The translations under genes and the position numbers were made by a program. Positions 57,620 through 64,000 of a DNA stretch of 64,000 nucleotides are shown here, piece by piece. Source of the stretch: Methanobrevibacter olleyae (GTDB taxonomy: Archaea > Methanobacteriota > Methanobacteria > Methanobacteriales > Methanobacteriaceae). The DNA is taken from positions 80,850-144,849 of the forward strand of contig NZ_FOTL01000001.1 of the NCBI RefSeq assembly GCF_900114585.1, written 5' to 3'. How positions within the stretch are numbered: the first letter of the stretch is position 1; the number at the start of each line of letters is the position of its first letter. Under the pieces are notes generated by a model. The model was not told the DNA's origin. It saw nothing but the letters and a program-made list of their open reading frames with translations, and searched no databases.

Positions 57620-57981
57620 TTTTCATCCCCCATTATTTCTTTAGTGCTTAAGGTTCCATGTTTTCTATATAAAACCATAGCTAAAGCCAACATAACTGCT
57701 AAAGTACTTGCACAAATTACAATACTTGTAAGAACTAATGCCTGAGGTAAAGGATATGAAGAATTTGCTGCAAACCAGTCAGCAGTCATACCAGGTAAGA
57801 AGATTGGTACGACACCACCTGCTTTATAACCTAAGCATATTAGGAATAAATTAACTCCTTCCTCAATAAAAGCAATACCAATAATCTTCTTAATTAAATT
57901 ATCAATAAATATTGCCGCAAAAAGTCCAATAATTATAAAAGCACCAGAAGCAAATAAAGAAGCTAATTGAATATCCATCAT
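57616..57981 (-). CDS. ehbE: Energy-converting hydrogenase B subunit E (NuoK/MnhC-like)
   Basis: A 121-residue, three-helix subunit. [21 protein letters not shown] has the conserved acidic pair of NuoK/MnhC proteins, and [21 protein letters not shown] is the Mnh[14 protein letters not shown] motif. Part of the ion-moving module. Confidence 0.92.
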   Translation of the reverse strand: MMDIQLASLFASGAFIIIGLFAAIFIDNLIKKIIGIAFIEEGVNLFLICLGYKAGGVVPIFLPGMTADWFAANSSYPLPQALVLTSIVICASTLAVMLALAMVLYRKHGTLSTKEIMGDEK

Positions 57982-57983
57982 AA

Positions 57984-58217
57984 TTATGCCTCCTTCCTTC
58001 TAGTTTTTAAAACAGCTAATGCTATGAATACTGGAACAATAGCTCCTTCCACAATAGCTTGAGTTAAAGCTACATCAGGAGCAAGTAATAACTGGAATAA
58101 AAATGCTACGCAAAATCCAGAAATACCAGTTAAGATAGCTGCTTTAAGTAAGTCATTTTGTAAAAGTGCGATAATAGCGCTTACAACTGCAACAATAATT
58201 ACCATATATTCAATCAT
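57984..58217 (-). CDS. ehbD: Energy-converting hydrogenase B subunit D (DUF4040/MbhD-like)
   Basis: A short membrane subunit with two or three helices. [27 protein letters not shown] is the MrpA/MbhD (DUF4040) signature. Several in-frame ATGs exist between 58241 and 58217; I prefer ATG 58217 ([12 protein letters not shown], 77 residues) because a GTGGGG site lies upstream at workable spacing. The start region overlaps the last codons of ehbC. Confidence 0.88.
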   Translation of the reverse strand: MIEYMVIIVAVVSAIIALLQNDLLKAAILTGISGFCVAFLFQLLLAPDVALTQAIVEGAIVPVFIALAVLKTRRKEA

Positions 58218-58824
58218 TGCCATCATCCCCACTTTTTTCATCTAAATTTTCATAAATACCTATATCATCACTTAAATCCAAATCATCTTTAAAATCTTCA
58301 TCAATAGCTATATCATCACTTAAATCCAAATCATCTTTAAAATCTTCATCAATAGCTATATCATCACTTAAATCCAAATCATCTTTAAAATCTTCATCAA
58401 TAGCTATATCATCACTTAAATCCAAATCATCTTTAAAATCTTCATCAACTGAATCTAAATCCTCTGAAATACCGTCATCTAAATCTGGAACCTCTTCAAT
58501 TCCATCATCTTCAATATTTGGATTAAGTACTGGATTATTAAGAGTATCTTCTCCATGGAAATAAGCATTAGCTAATGCATGAGCTAATAATGGAGCTAAG
58601 AATAAATAAATAAGGGCAAATAACGGTTGACCTAATGCAATAAATGCAATTATACATGCAACATCAACAATCCCCAAAATATGAATTCTAGCATAAACGA
58701 CGTTATCTAATTTTCCATCAATCTTTAAAACACCTACCACTGCAAAGATTATTAAAAGTGCAGAAATGATAAGTAAAATTGATTGGATTAAACTGATTAA
58801 ACCACTTTCAATCCCAAATATCAT
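58210..58824 (-). CDS. ehbC: Energy-converting hydrogenase B subunit C with acidic repeat tail
   Basis: The first ~100 residues are the MnhG-like membrane part with three helices ([60 protein letters not shown]). The remaining ~100 residues are an acidic tail, including four copies of a 16-residue unit ([16 protein letters not shown]). Known EhbC proteins are mainly the membrane part, so the tail is a lineage-specific addition, probably on the cytoplasmic side. Confidence 0.88.
   Translation of the reverse strand: MIFGIESGLISLIQSILLIISALLIIFAVVGVLKIDGKLDNVVYARIHILGIVDVACIIAFIALGQPLFALIYLFLAPLLAHALANAYFHGEDTLNNPVLNPNIEDDGIEEVPDLDDGISEDLDSVDEDFKDDLDLSDDIAIDEDFKDDLDLSDDIAIDEDFKDDLDLSDDIAIDEDFKDDLDLSDDIGIYENLDEKSGDDGND
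58264..58455. repeat. 48-bp in-frame tandem repeat in ehbC, four copies
   Basis: Four near-identical 48-base units code for [16 protein letters not shown]. Their DNA identity shows recent expansion. Confidence 0.9.
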
Positions 58825-59085
58825 TTAAGCCCTCCTCATAACTGCTGCATAAGCTACTGTTCCAACAATACCTAATAAAAGTAAAGCTAAAGCAATATCC
58901 TTGAAAAATCCGATATTATAAATTGTACCGACTGCTATAAGAAGCAAAGTAAGTGCTAAAGTAAATGAAGAAGTACCTATAAGTCCCATAGATATAGATT
59001 TATATGTAATAATCCTCAAAGTTGCAAATAAGAACACAATCAATGCAATTATTAAAAAACATTCAGAAATCAATAAAATATCCAT
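58825..59085 (-). CDS. ehbB: Energy-converting hydrogenase B subunit B (MnhF-like)
   Basis: A three-helix subunit of the MnhF/MrpF type. I start at ATG 59085 (MDILLISECFLIIALIVF, 86 residues) since GTGAT just upstream serves as ribosome site within the longer frame. The second helix ISMGLIGTSSFTLALTLLLIAVG and the final DIALALLLLGIVGTVAYA match the family. It ends one base before ehbC starts. Confidence 0.88.
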   Translation of the reverse strand: MDILLISECFLIIALIVFLFATLRIITYKSISMGLIGTSSFTLALTLLLIAVGTIYNIGFFKDIALALLLLGIVGTVAYAAVMRRA

Positions 59086-59192
59086 TATCATCACATTCTA
59101 TGATTAATAAATTAAATACAAACCAACATTGTACAAAAATTAATATAATTAATTAAATTAGAAACCACTTATTTAATTTCTTAATAAGAAAA

Positions 59193-59507
59193 TTATTCTA
59201 ACATTCCCCTAATGTAAGGTTCAAATGGAATAATATCCCTTACATCTCTTGGAGCAATAACTGCAACTTTAATAACTTGATTTTCAGAATCTAAGTCTAC
59301 AGATAAAGTTCCTGGAGTTAAAGTAATACTGTTAGCTAAAATTGTTTGAGATATTGGTCTTTTTAACTCAGTGCCAATATCAATCACAATAGGCTCAAAA
59401 CCATTAGCTTTAAAGATTCTTAAAGACATATCTATTGTAGATTTGATTATTTCTAAAATAAGAACCACTAAATAAGCAATCGCATAATAAATTCTACTTA
59501 AAAACAT
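59193..59507 (-). CDS. ehbA: Energy-converting hydrogenase B subunit A (MnhE-like), first gene of the operon
   Basis: A 104-residue subunit with an N-terminal membrane helix (IYYAIAYLVVLILEIIKSTIDMS) and a soluble domain. ILANSITLTPGTLSVDLDSENQ is the MnhE/MrpE signature. As the first gene of a leftward run of ehbA-P, its upstream region should hold the operon promoter. Confidence 0.9.
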   Translation of the reverse strand: MFLSRIYYAIAYLVVLILEIIKSTIDMSLRIFKANGFEPIVIDIGTELKRPISQTILANSITLTPGTLSVDLDSENQVIKVAVIAPRDVRDIIPFEPYIRGMLE

Positions 59508-59882
59508 TAAAATAACCCCATAATGTTTTAATTATACATATTTATAATAAGTTAAAAATTTAATAAAAATTAGTTAGAATTTTTTAAAAAAATATAAAAA
59601 AACTTTAAGAAATTTTTTAAAAAATTTTAACTAATCATAACAAATCATGATAAATCATCATAATTACCAATGATACTCTTATAGAGAAAATACTCTCCAA
59701 AAAATATTGAAAAAAGAGTACCTTATAAACTATATATAATTATATAAAAAATTAATTATTTTTAATATATTATAAACACTATTATTTATCATGATTATTT
59801 ATTATAAATCTTTTTATATTTTTTATGAAAATTTATTGGTAAAAAAGAAGTGTAATAAAAAGTTTATTAAAAATAATAAAAA
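59508..59882 (-). promoter_or_regulatory. Ehb operon promoter region
   Basis: On the minus strand a TATA-like stretch lies at about 59731-59747. A dyad TACTCTT (59674-59680) and AAGAGTA (59714-59720), with a nested GAGA...TCTC, sits just downstream of it. AATCAT words recur at 59632-59666. These are plausible operators for control by nitrogen or carbon state, but no known regulator site (for example the NrpR GGAA-N8-TTCC) was seen. Confidence 0.35.
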
Positions 59883-60638
59883 TTATATGAAATTAACTAG
59901 AAAACTAAAGTAAAATAGGATTTTGTTAGGAAACAATAAAACAAACATTATAACTAAAGTCAAAAATAATAGAACACCGAATTTTTTATGATATTCAACA
60001 TCTGAAAATGGCCTAAAAGCTTTTACTCCCAAGGGTGTAAAAGAATCCAATATCATATGACTACTTAATCCAAAAAAGATTGAAAATACAAGTAATGTTA
60101 AGTTAATTTTTAAACTGGGAATAAAACCTAAATTAATGGAAATAATAATTGATGCAATAGCTACTAAAAATATTGGAGATAATTTTTTATTAAGAAATAA
60201 AAGTGCTAAAAAGATAATCAAGATTAATAAAACCATTAAATTTATTGAATCACTAGAAATTAAGCTATATTGAAATAATCCCATGCCAAAAAATAAGAAC
60301 AGAGATAATGAAATAGTTATAATGATTACTCCTAAAATAGAATGAGTAAATCCCCTATGACTAGAAAGTAAGAATATGCATCCTAATAAACTGATTAGCA
60401 AACCTAAATAATAAGGCAATCCCATAAAATACAGGAATAGTGATATTAAGCCTCCAAGGGCAATGATTTTGAGAACCTGATATCTTTTAAACTCATGATC
60501 AAAATCTGGAATATTTGTTGATATTACTGCTAATGCAATAGCTAAAGGATCATAAAACAGGAACAGGGAAAGAATAAACGCAAATATTGTATGGCCTTTA
60601 TAAGAGGAAATACTAACACATCCTATACTAAATAACAT
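59883..60638 (-). CDS. DUF457/YdjM-type membrane-bound metal-dependent hydrolase
   Basis: A 251-residue membrane protein with about seven helices. SYKGHTIFAFIL near the start, ISTNIPDFDHEFKRYQ (DxDH), SSHRGFTHSILG (HRGxTH) and LSSHMILDSFTPLGVKAFRPFS supply the histidines and aspartates of the family. Substrate unknown. ATG 60638 has no ribosome site; the usual family start is (M)SSYKGHT, which here reads ISSYKGHT with AUU, so the exact start is unclear. Confidence 0.82.
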   Translation of the reverse strand: MLFSIGCVSISSYKGHTIFAFILSLFLFYDPLAIALAVISTNIPDFDHEFKRYQVLKIIALGGLISLFLYFMGLPYYLGLLISLLGCIFLLSSHRGFTHSILGVIIITISLSLFLFFGMGLFQYSLISSDSINLMVLLILIIFLALLFLNKKLSPIFLVAIASIIISINLGFIPSLKINLTLLVFSIFFGLSSHMILDSFTPLGVKAFRPFSDVEYHKKFGVLLFLTLVIMFVLLFPNKILFYFSFLVNFI

Positions 60639-60720
60639 AGACTACGATAAAAACATCAATCAAAAAGTTCTAAAAAATAACATAGACTACGATAAAAACA
60701 TCATTCAAAAAGTTTTAAAA
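60634..60720 (+). repeat. 45-bp tandem duplication upstream of the hydrolase
   Basis: AACATAGACTACGATAAAAA begins at 60634 and 60679. The first copy includes the annotated start codon of the hydrolase. Confidence 0.85.
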
Positions 60721-60888
60721 ATTATTCAAAAACTATGTTTAGAGAAATATTTACTTTTAGGCTAATATAAACTAATTGAGAGCATTTGAGAACTAATAAT
60801 TAGAATTATTTTACTACTTTAAAAAAAAGAGAATGTTTATTTAAAAAAACTAAAAAACTAAAAGTTTAGTATTTAAAAAAAGGAACAT

Positions 60889-61641
60889 TTATTCAAAACA
60901 GTCATCAAATATACCGAAATATTCTAAAAAGGCATTCATTTGAAGATAAGACCTTTGACATATTCTTTCATTTGCATAGCTAATAGCTGATAAAACTTCA
61001 CAGGTTACAGATGGGATCTGCTCCAAATTAGCTTCATCTTCAAGGGCTCCTTTAAATGGAATACCTGCTATTGGATAAATAATCTTTTCTGAACCTACCC
61101 TTTTAGAAATATAATCAGCAATATAAAAACTAGAGCTAGATGGCTTTTGAGTACAGAACACCCCTTCCTTACCTGGATTTGAGTTAGGTGCAGATGAATG
61201 AAAATCACCAATAGCTGAAACATTTAAGTCTTTAGCTTTATTTAAAATAATATTTGTTATTGAATTAGGTTTATGAGTTGATCTATTTAAATCAAGACCA
61301 TCAAAATATCTTGAATTGTTCATAGTACTTTTAGGTGATGTAAAAGGGATGATATAAACTGTTCCTTTTAAATCTAAATTAAAAATGTTATCAATTAATT
61401 TTAGAGCAGATATTTGAGGAGCTAATTCATTTCCATGAACACCAGCAACAATCATTACTTTAGGATAATAGTTTCCAATTTTAATCATAGGAGTTCCTTT
61501 TATAGCTTGATTTAAAATAAATTTAGAATTATCTGATAAGTCAATATTATTAAAAATATTTTTATTAGTAGATATAAATCCCCCAGTTTCATGGGAAATA
61601 ATTTCTAATTTTAAGTTATTTTTATTTAAATCATTCATCAA
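60889..61641 (-). CDS. Succinylglutamate desuccinylase / aspartoacylase family protein
   Basis: A 250-residue zinc hydrolase of the M14-like AstE/AspA family, which removes acyl groups from amino acids. GVHGNELAPQISALKL (about residues 69-84) has the HxxE zinc motif, LDLNRST follows, and GDFHSSAPNSNPG (about 147-159) has the third zinc-binding His. CEVLSAISYANER near the end includes the likely catalytic Glu. Either of two adjacent ATGs may be the start. The next gene upstream is argG, divergent, which fits amino acid metabolism only loosely. Confidence 0.82.
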   Translation of the reverse strand: MMNDLNKNNLKLEIISHETGGFISTNKNIFNNIDLSDNSKFILNQAIKGTPMIKIGNYYPKVMIVAGVHGNELAPQISALKLIDNIFNLDLKGTVYIIPFTSPKSTMNNSRYFDGLDLNRSTHKPNSITNIILNKAKDLNVSAIGDFHSSAPNSNPGKEGVFCTQKPSSSSFYIADYISKRVGSEKIIYPIAGIPFKGALEDEANLEQIPSVTCEVLSAISYANERICQRSYLQMNAFLEYFGIFDDCFE

Positions 61642-61962
61642 ATCGCCTTAAAAGGATAAACCAATATGCTAATAAAAGTTTAGAAAAAAGTCTACAGTAA
61701 TTAATTTATAGTTTATTTTATTTAAACTTAAAAATATATATAATAAAAAACAAAGTTTAGAATATAATATTAATTTACTAATGATTTATTAAAACCTTGA
61801 TTTTAATTAAAACATTATTTTAATTTAATCTTTAACTTTGGTTTTAAAAAAATTTAAAATAAATATTATAATATTAACAAAGATTTAACTAAACTTATTT
61901 AAATATATTAACAAAGATTTAACTAGACTTATTTAAATTTATTAAAAAAATAAAGTGATAAT
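61642..61962. other. Divergent spacer before argG with 34-bp tandem repeat
   Basis: ATTAACAAAGATTTAACTA begins at 61873 and 61907 (unit 34 bases), ending about 20 bases before argG. Promoter elements are probably inside or just upstream of the repeat, but AT richness prevents a firm call. Confidence 0.6.
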
Positions 61963-63138
61963 ATGGAAAAAGTTGTTCTTGCATTTAGTGGGGGATTAGA
62001 CACTACTGTATGTGTTAAATTATTAGAAGAAAAATATAATTATGAAGTAGTTACTGCATGTGTTGATGTTGGCCAGCCGAGAGAAGAATTAGAAAAATCT
62101 CAAAACTCTGCAGATAAAATTAATACTGGCAAACATTATATTATTGATGCTAAAGATGAATTTGCAAATGAATATATTGCAAGAGGAATTAAAGCAAATG
62201 CAGAGTATGAAGGTTATCCATTAAGTACTGCACTTGCAAGACCTTTAATTGCAATGAAAATTATTGAAATTGCAGAAAAAGAAGGGGCAACTGCAATTGC
62301 ACATGGATGTACTGGTAAAGGAAACGACCAATTCAGATTCGAGGCTATTATTAGATCAATGTCTGATTTTAAAATTATTGCACCAATTAGAGAAATGAAC
62401 CTAACAAGAACTGAAGAACAAGCTTATGCAAAAGAACATGGTCTTAATTTATCCTATGATAAGATTTACAGCATAGATGAAAATCTTTGGGGGCGAGCTA
62501 TTGAAGGAGATGTACTTGAAGATCCTGCAAATGAGCCACCTGAAGAAATTTATGAATGGACTAAATCTGCAGAAGATGCAAAAGATACTCCTACTAAAGT
62601 AAGTATTGAATTTGAAGAAGGGGTTCCAGTAGCTATTAATGGAGAAATTATGGGGCTTGTAGACTTAATCAATAAAGCTAATGAAATTGCTGGTGAAAAT
62701 GGTGTTGGTAGAGTGGACATTATTGAAAACAGAATGATTGGTCTTAAAAGCAGAGAAACCTATGAAGTTCCAGGTGCTAAATTATTAATTGCAGCTCATA
62801 AAGCATTAGAACAATTAGTTTTAACTGTAGATGAATTAAGATTTGCAGAATACATGAGCACATTATATGCGGATTTAGTTTACGAAGCATTATGGCAAGA
62901 ACCTTTAAGAGAAGATATCGATCAAGCTATTGACCATATGCAAAGAAGAGTTAGCGGAGAAGTTGTAATGAAATTATTCAAAGGTTCTATTCAGCCATTA
63001 AGCAGAAAATCACCTTTCAGCTTACACAGTATTGAACAAATTACCTTTGAAGATAAGGAAACTGACCAAAATGAAATTGAAGGTATGATAAAATACCACG
63101 GTCTTCAAGCTGCTAACTACCAAAAATTAAATAGATAA
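61963..63138 (+). CDS. argG: Argininosuccinate synthase
   Basis: Joins citrulline and aspartate with ATP in arginine synthesis. The 391-residue protein has the PP-loop [15 protein letters not shown] (about residues 7-21), SARP-like [11 protein letters not shown] (citrulline site, about 87-97), [15 protein letters not shown] (about 112-126) and [15 protein letters not shown] (about 169-183). Length is normal. GTGATA lies a few bases before ATG 61963. Confidence 0.97.
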   Translation: MEKVVLAFSGGLDTTVCVKLLEEKYNYEVVTACVDVGQPREELEKSQNSADKINTGKHYIIDAKDEFANEYIARGIKANAEYEGYPLSTALARPLIAMKIIEIAEKEGATAIAHGCTGKGNDQFRFEAIIRSMSDFKIIAPIREMNLTRTEEQAYAKEHGLNLSYDKIYSIDENLWGRAIEGDVLEDPANEPPEEIYEWTKSAEDAKDTPTKVSIEFEEGVPVAINGEIMGLVDLINKANEIAGENGVGRVDIIENRMIGLKSRETYEVPGAKLLIAAHKALEQLVLTVDELRFAEYMSTLYADLVYEALWQEPLREDIDQAIDHMQRRVSGEVVMKLFKGSIQPLSRKSPFSLHSIEQITFEDKETDQNEIEGMIKYHGLQAANYQKLNR

Positions 63139-63409
63139 TTTAATAGAAAATTAATAATTTAAATTAAGAAAACTAATTTTTATCTATTGATTTTATCTAT
63201 TTTATTTTTTTTATCAATTTTTTATCTGTTAATTTTATCTATTTTTATTTTCTTTTTTTCAATTTTATGTTAATTAGATTAAACTTGATAATTTTAATTA
63301 TACTTCAGCTATTTTTATATTCAACAGTTAAAAAGATTAACTTATCTTAATAAAGTTTAATAAAATTTTATTAAAATATAAAAAATAAAAAAAGCAAGTT
63401 TTATGCAAA
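63139..63409. terminator. T-rich region after argG
   Basis: Repeated ATTTTATCTATTTTATTTTTTTT runs at 63178-63265 form a strong U-rich 3' end of the type cut by aCPSF1. The rest holds no gene. Confidence 0.45.
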
Positions 63410-63437
63410 AACTTTATAAACATGAAAAGATAAATAA

Positions 63438-63530
63438 TAATCCGAGAATAATATGTACTCAATTACATATCACCCCCTTTACATATGTTTTTTTTAAAAA
63501 TTAAACCTTTGCATATTATTCTCACTTTTC
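63438..63530 (+). ncRNA. Candidate small RNA with alternative hairpins
   Basis: CTTTATAAA at about 63412-63420 is a good TATA box. About 25 bases on begins GAGAATAATATG (63444-63455), which pairs perfectly with CATATTATTCTC (63512-63523), extendable by two pairs, followed by a T-rich tract. Inside the loop, ATATGTA (63451-63457) can instead pair with TACATAT (63464-63470), and a second ACATATGT precedes eight Ts. The loop has a CACCCCCTTT segment. No ORF. Confidence 0.45.
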
Positions 63531-63589
63531 TTTAAACTATTTTTAATCATTTTTTAATTTTAGAAAATAATATGCTATTTTTATCTAAT

Positions 63590-63690
63590 CTAAATCAAAA
63601 CATATAACTAATTACAATAATCATTTTTCTAAATCAAAACATATAACTAATTACAATAATCATTTTTCTAAATCAAAACATATAATTAAT
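63590..63690 (+). repeat. 39-bp tandem repeat, third copy broken by an insertion sequence
   Basis: CTAAATCAAAACATATAA begins at 63590, 63629 and 63668. The third copy loses match at about 63690, exactly where GAGACTGTAAAA starts. Confidence 0.8.
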
Positions 63691-64000
63691 GAGACTGTAA
63701 AATTTTATAGGCTTTTTTTATTTTTTTATTTTTTTCTTCGTTAAATAAAAATAGGTTATTTTTTTCTTTAATTTTGAAATAAAGGATTTAAAAATAGTAA
63801 ATTACTTAAATAAGTGAGGACAAATAATATTTTATGACTAAACAAAACAAATTTGTCCTCAATACTAATATAAACTTCATACAACTTAAACTTTTTGATT
63901 TTAAAAATGAAAAAATAAATCCCAATGAAATTATTGAGAAAAGGCTCAATAAAAGACCAAAAATTAAAAATAATAATCAAAAACTATTTTTAGATGAAAA
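63691..64000 (+). mobile_element. Left end of a putative insertion sequence
   Basis: GAGACTGTAAAATTTTATAGG at about 63691 has the look of an IS terminal inverted repeat, and it interrupts the 39-bp repeat. A transposase-like ORF begins 143 bases later and runs off the window. The right end is not visible, so the family (perhaps IS1182- or IS4-like) is a guess. Confidence 0.45.
63834..64000 (+). CDS. Putative transposase, N-terminal part only
   Basis: About 55 codons from ATG 63834 to the right edge, opening MTKQNKFVLNTNINFIQLKL and continuing with lysine/asparagine-rich sequence. This style resembles the N-termini of methanogen transposases of the IS1182/IS4 groups, but the catalytic DDE region is outside the window. 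GAGGAC lies about 15 bases upstream. The opposite-strand frame here looks like a shadow. Confidence 0.45.
   Translation, partial: MTKQNKFVLNTNINFIQLKLFDFKNEKINPNEIIEKRLNKRPKIKNNNQKLFLDE

Noticed and set aside
63768..63980. 70-codon minus-strand frame at the right edge
   Set aside because: It overlaps the transposase-like frame, which has the better start context and a matching inverted-repeat end upstream.
1..64000. CRISPR array or tRNA/rRNA genes
   Set aside because: The tandem repeats have no unique spacers, and no cloverleaf-like or GC-rich rRNA segment was seen. The Cas4-like gene has no cas neighbours.

Overview
This window is a stretch of a very AT-rich methanogen chromosome, most likely a host-associated Methanobacteriales species of the Methanobrevibacter type. 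The evidence is the gene content: coenzyme M synthesis (comB, L-sulfolactate dehydrogenase), methanopterin synthesis (mptA), F420 synthesis (cofG), the energy-converting hydrogenase B (Ehb) operon, a family B DNA polymerase that is split after its first three quarters, Nop5/fibrillarin, archaeal proteasome, aCPSF1 and Trm1. Archaeal TATA-like boxes and AGGTGA-type ribosome binding sites precede many genes. I found no rRNA, no tRNA and no CRISPR array.

Layout. 1-13.6 kb: a MalY-type lyase cut by the left edge, nitroreductase, a voltage-gated-type K+ channel, a DUF308 membrane protein, canonical-type serS, comB, TraB-family protein, a small zinc protein, a CNNM/CBS transporter, a Ca2+/Na+ exchanger with an apparent ACG start, an ncsA-like tRNA thiolase, an MTH1187 thiamine-binding protein and a DegT aminotransferase. 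13.9-28 kb: trm1, an Lrp regulator behind a repeated operator-like array, mptA, a zinc-ribbon protein, cofG with a partner gene, a Trm5/Tyw2-type methylase, psmB, aCPSF1, purM and sulfolactate/malate dehydrogenase. 28-43.5 kb: a DGC-like protein pair, PolB large part, AI-2E-family permease, pyrK-pyrD, the nop5-fibrillarin pair, coaBC, a PsbP-like/Ser-Gly-rich membrane protein pair, pheA and two CBS-domain proteins. 44-48 kb: a nucleotidyltransferase, a stand-alone Cas4-like nuclease with a repetitive insert, and azlCD. 48-59.5 kb: the complete leftward Ehb operon (ehbA to ehbP) plus a downstream ACT/DUF5612 protein. 59.9-64 kb: a DUF457 membrane hydrolase, an aspartoacylase-like enzyme, argG, and the start of an insertion sequence at the right edge.

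The genes are mostly core metabolism. Ehb uses the ion gradient to drive low-potential ferredoxin reduction for carbon assimilation, and the CoM, methanopterin and F420 genes supply methanogenesis cofactors. The less ordinary material lies in intergenic DNA: many short tandem duplications (about 16-66 bp units, usually 2-4 copies), a 145-bp MITE-like element with 15-bp inverted ends and a TATTT duplication, several candidate structured small RNAs with their own TATA boxes, and an array of TTCTAGAA dyads before the Lrp gene. Repeat expansion also reaches into proteins (EhbC tail, Cas4-like insert, Ser/Gly protein). No single obvious new multi-gene defence or biosynthetic system stands out; the best novel leads are the candidate RNAs, the MITE-like element and the Lrp array.
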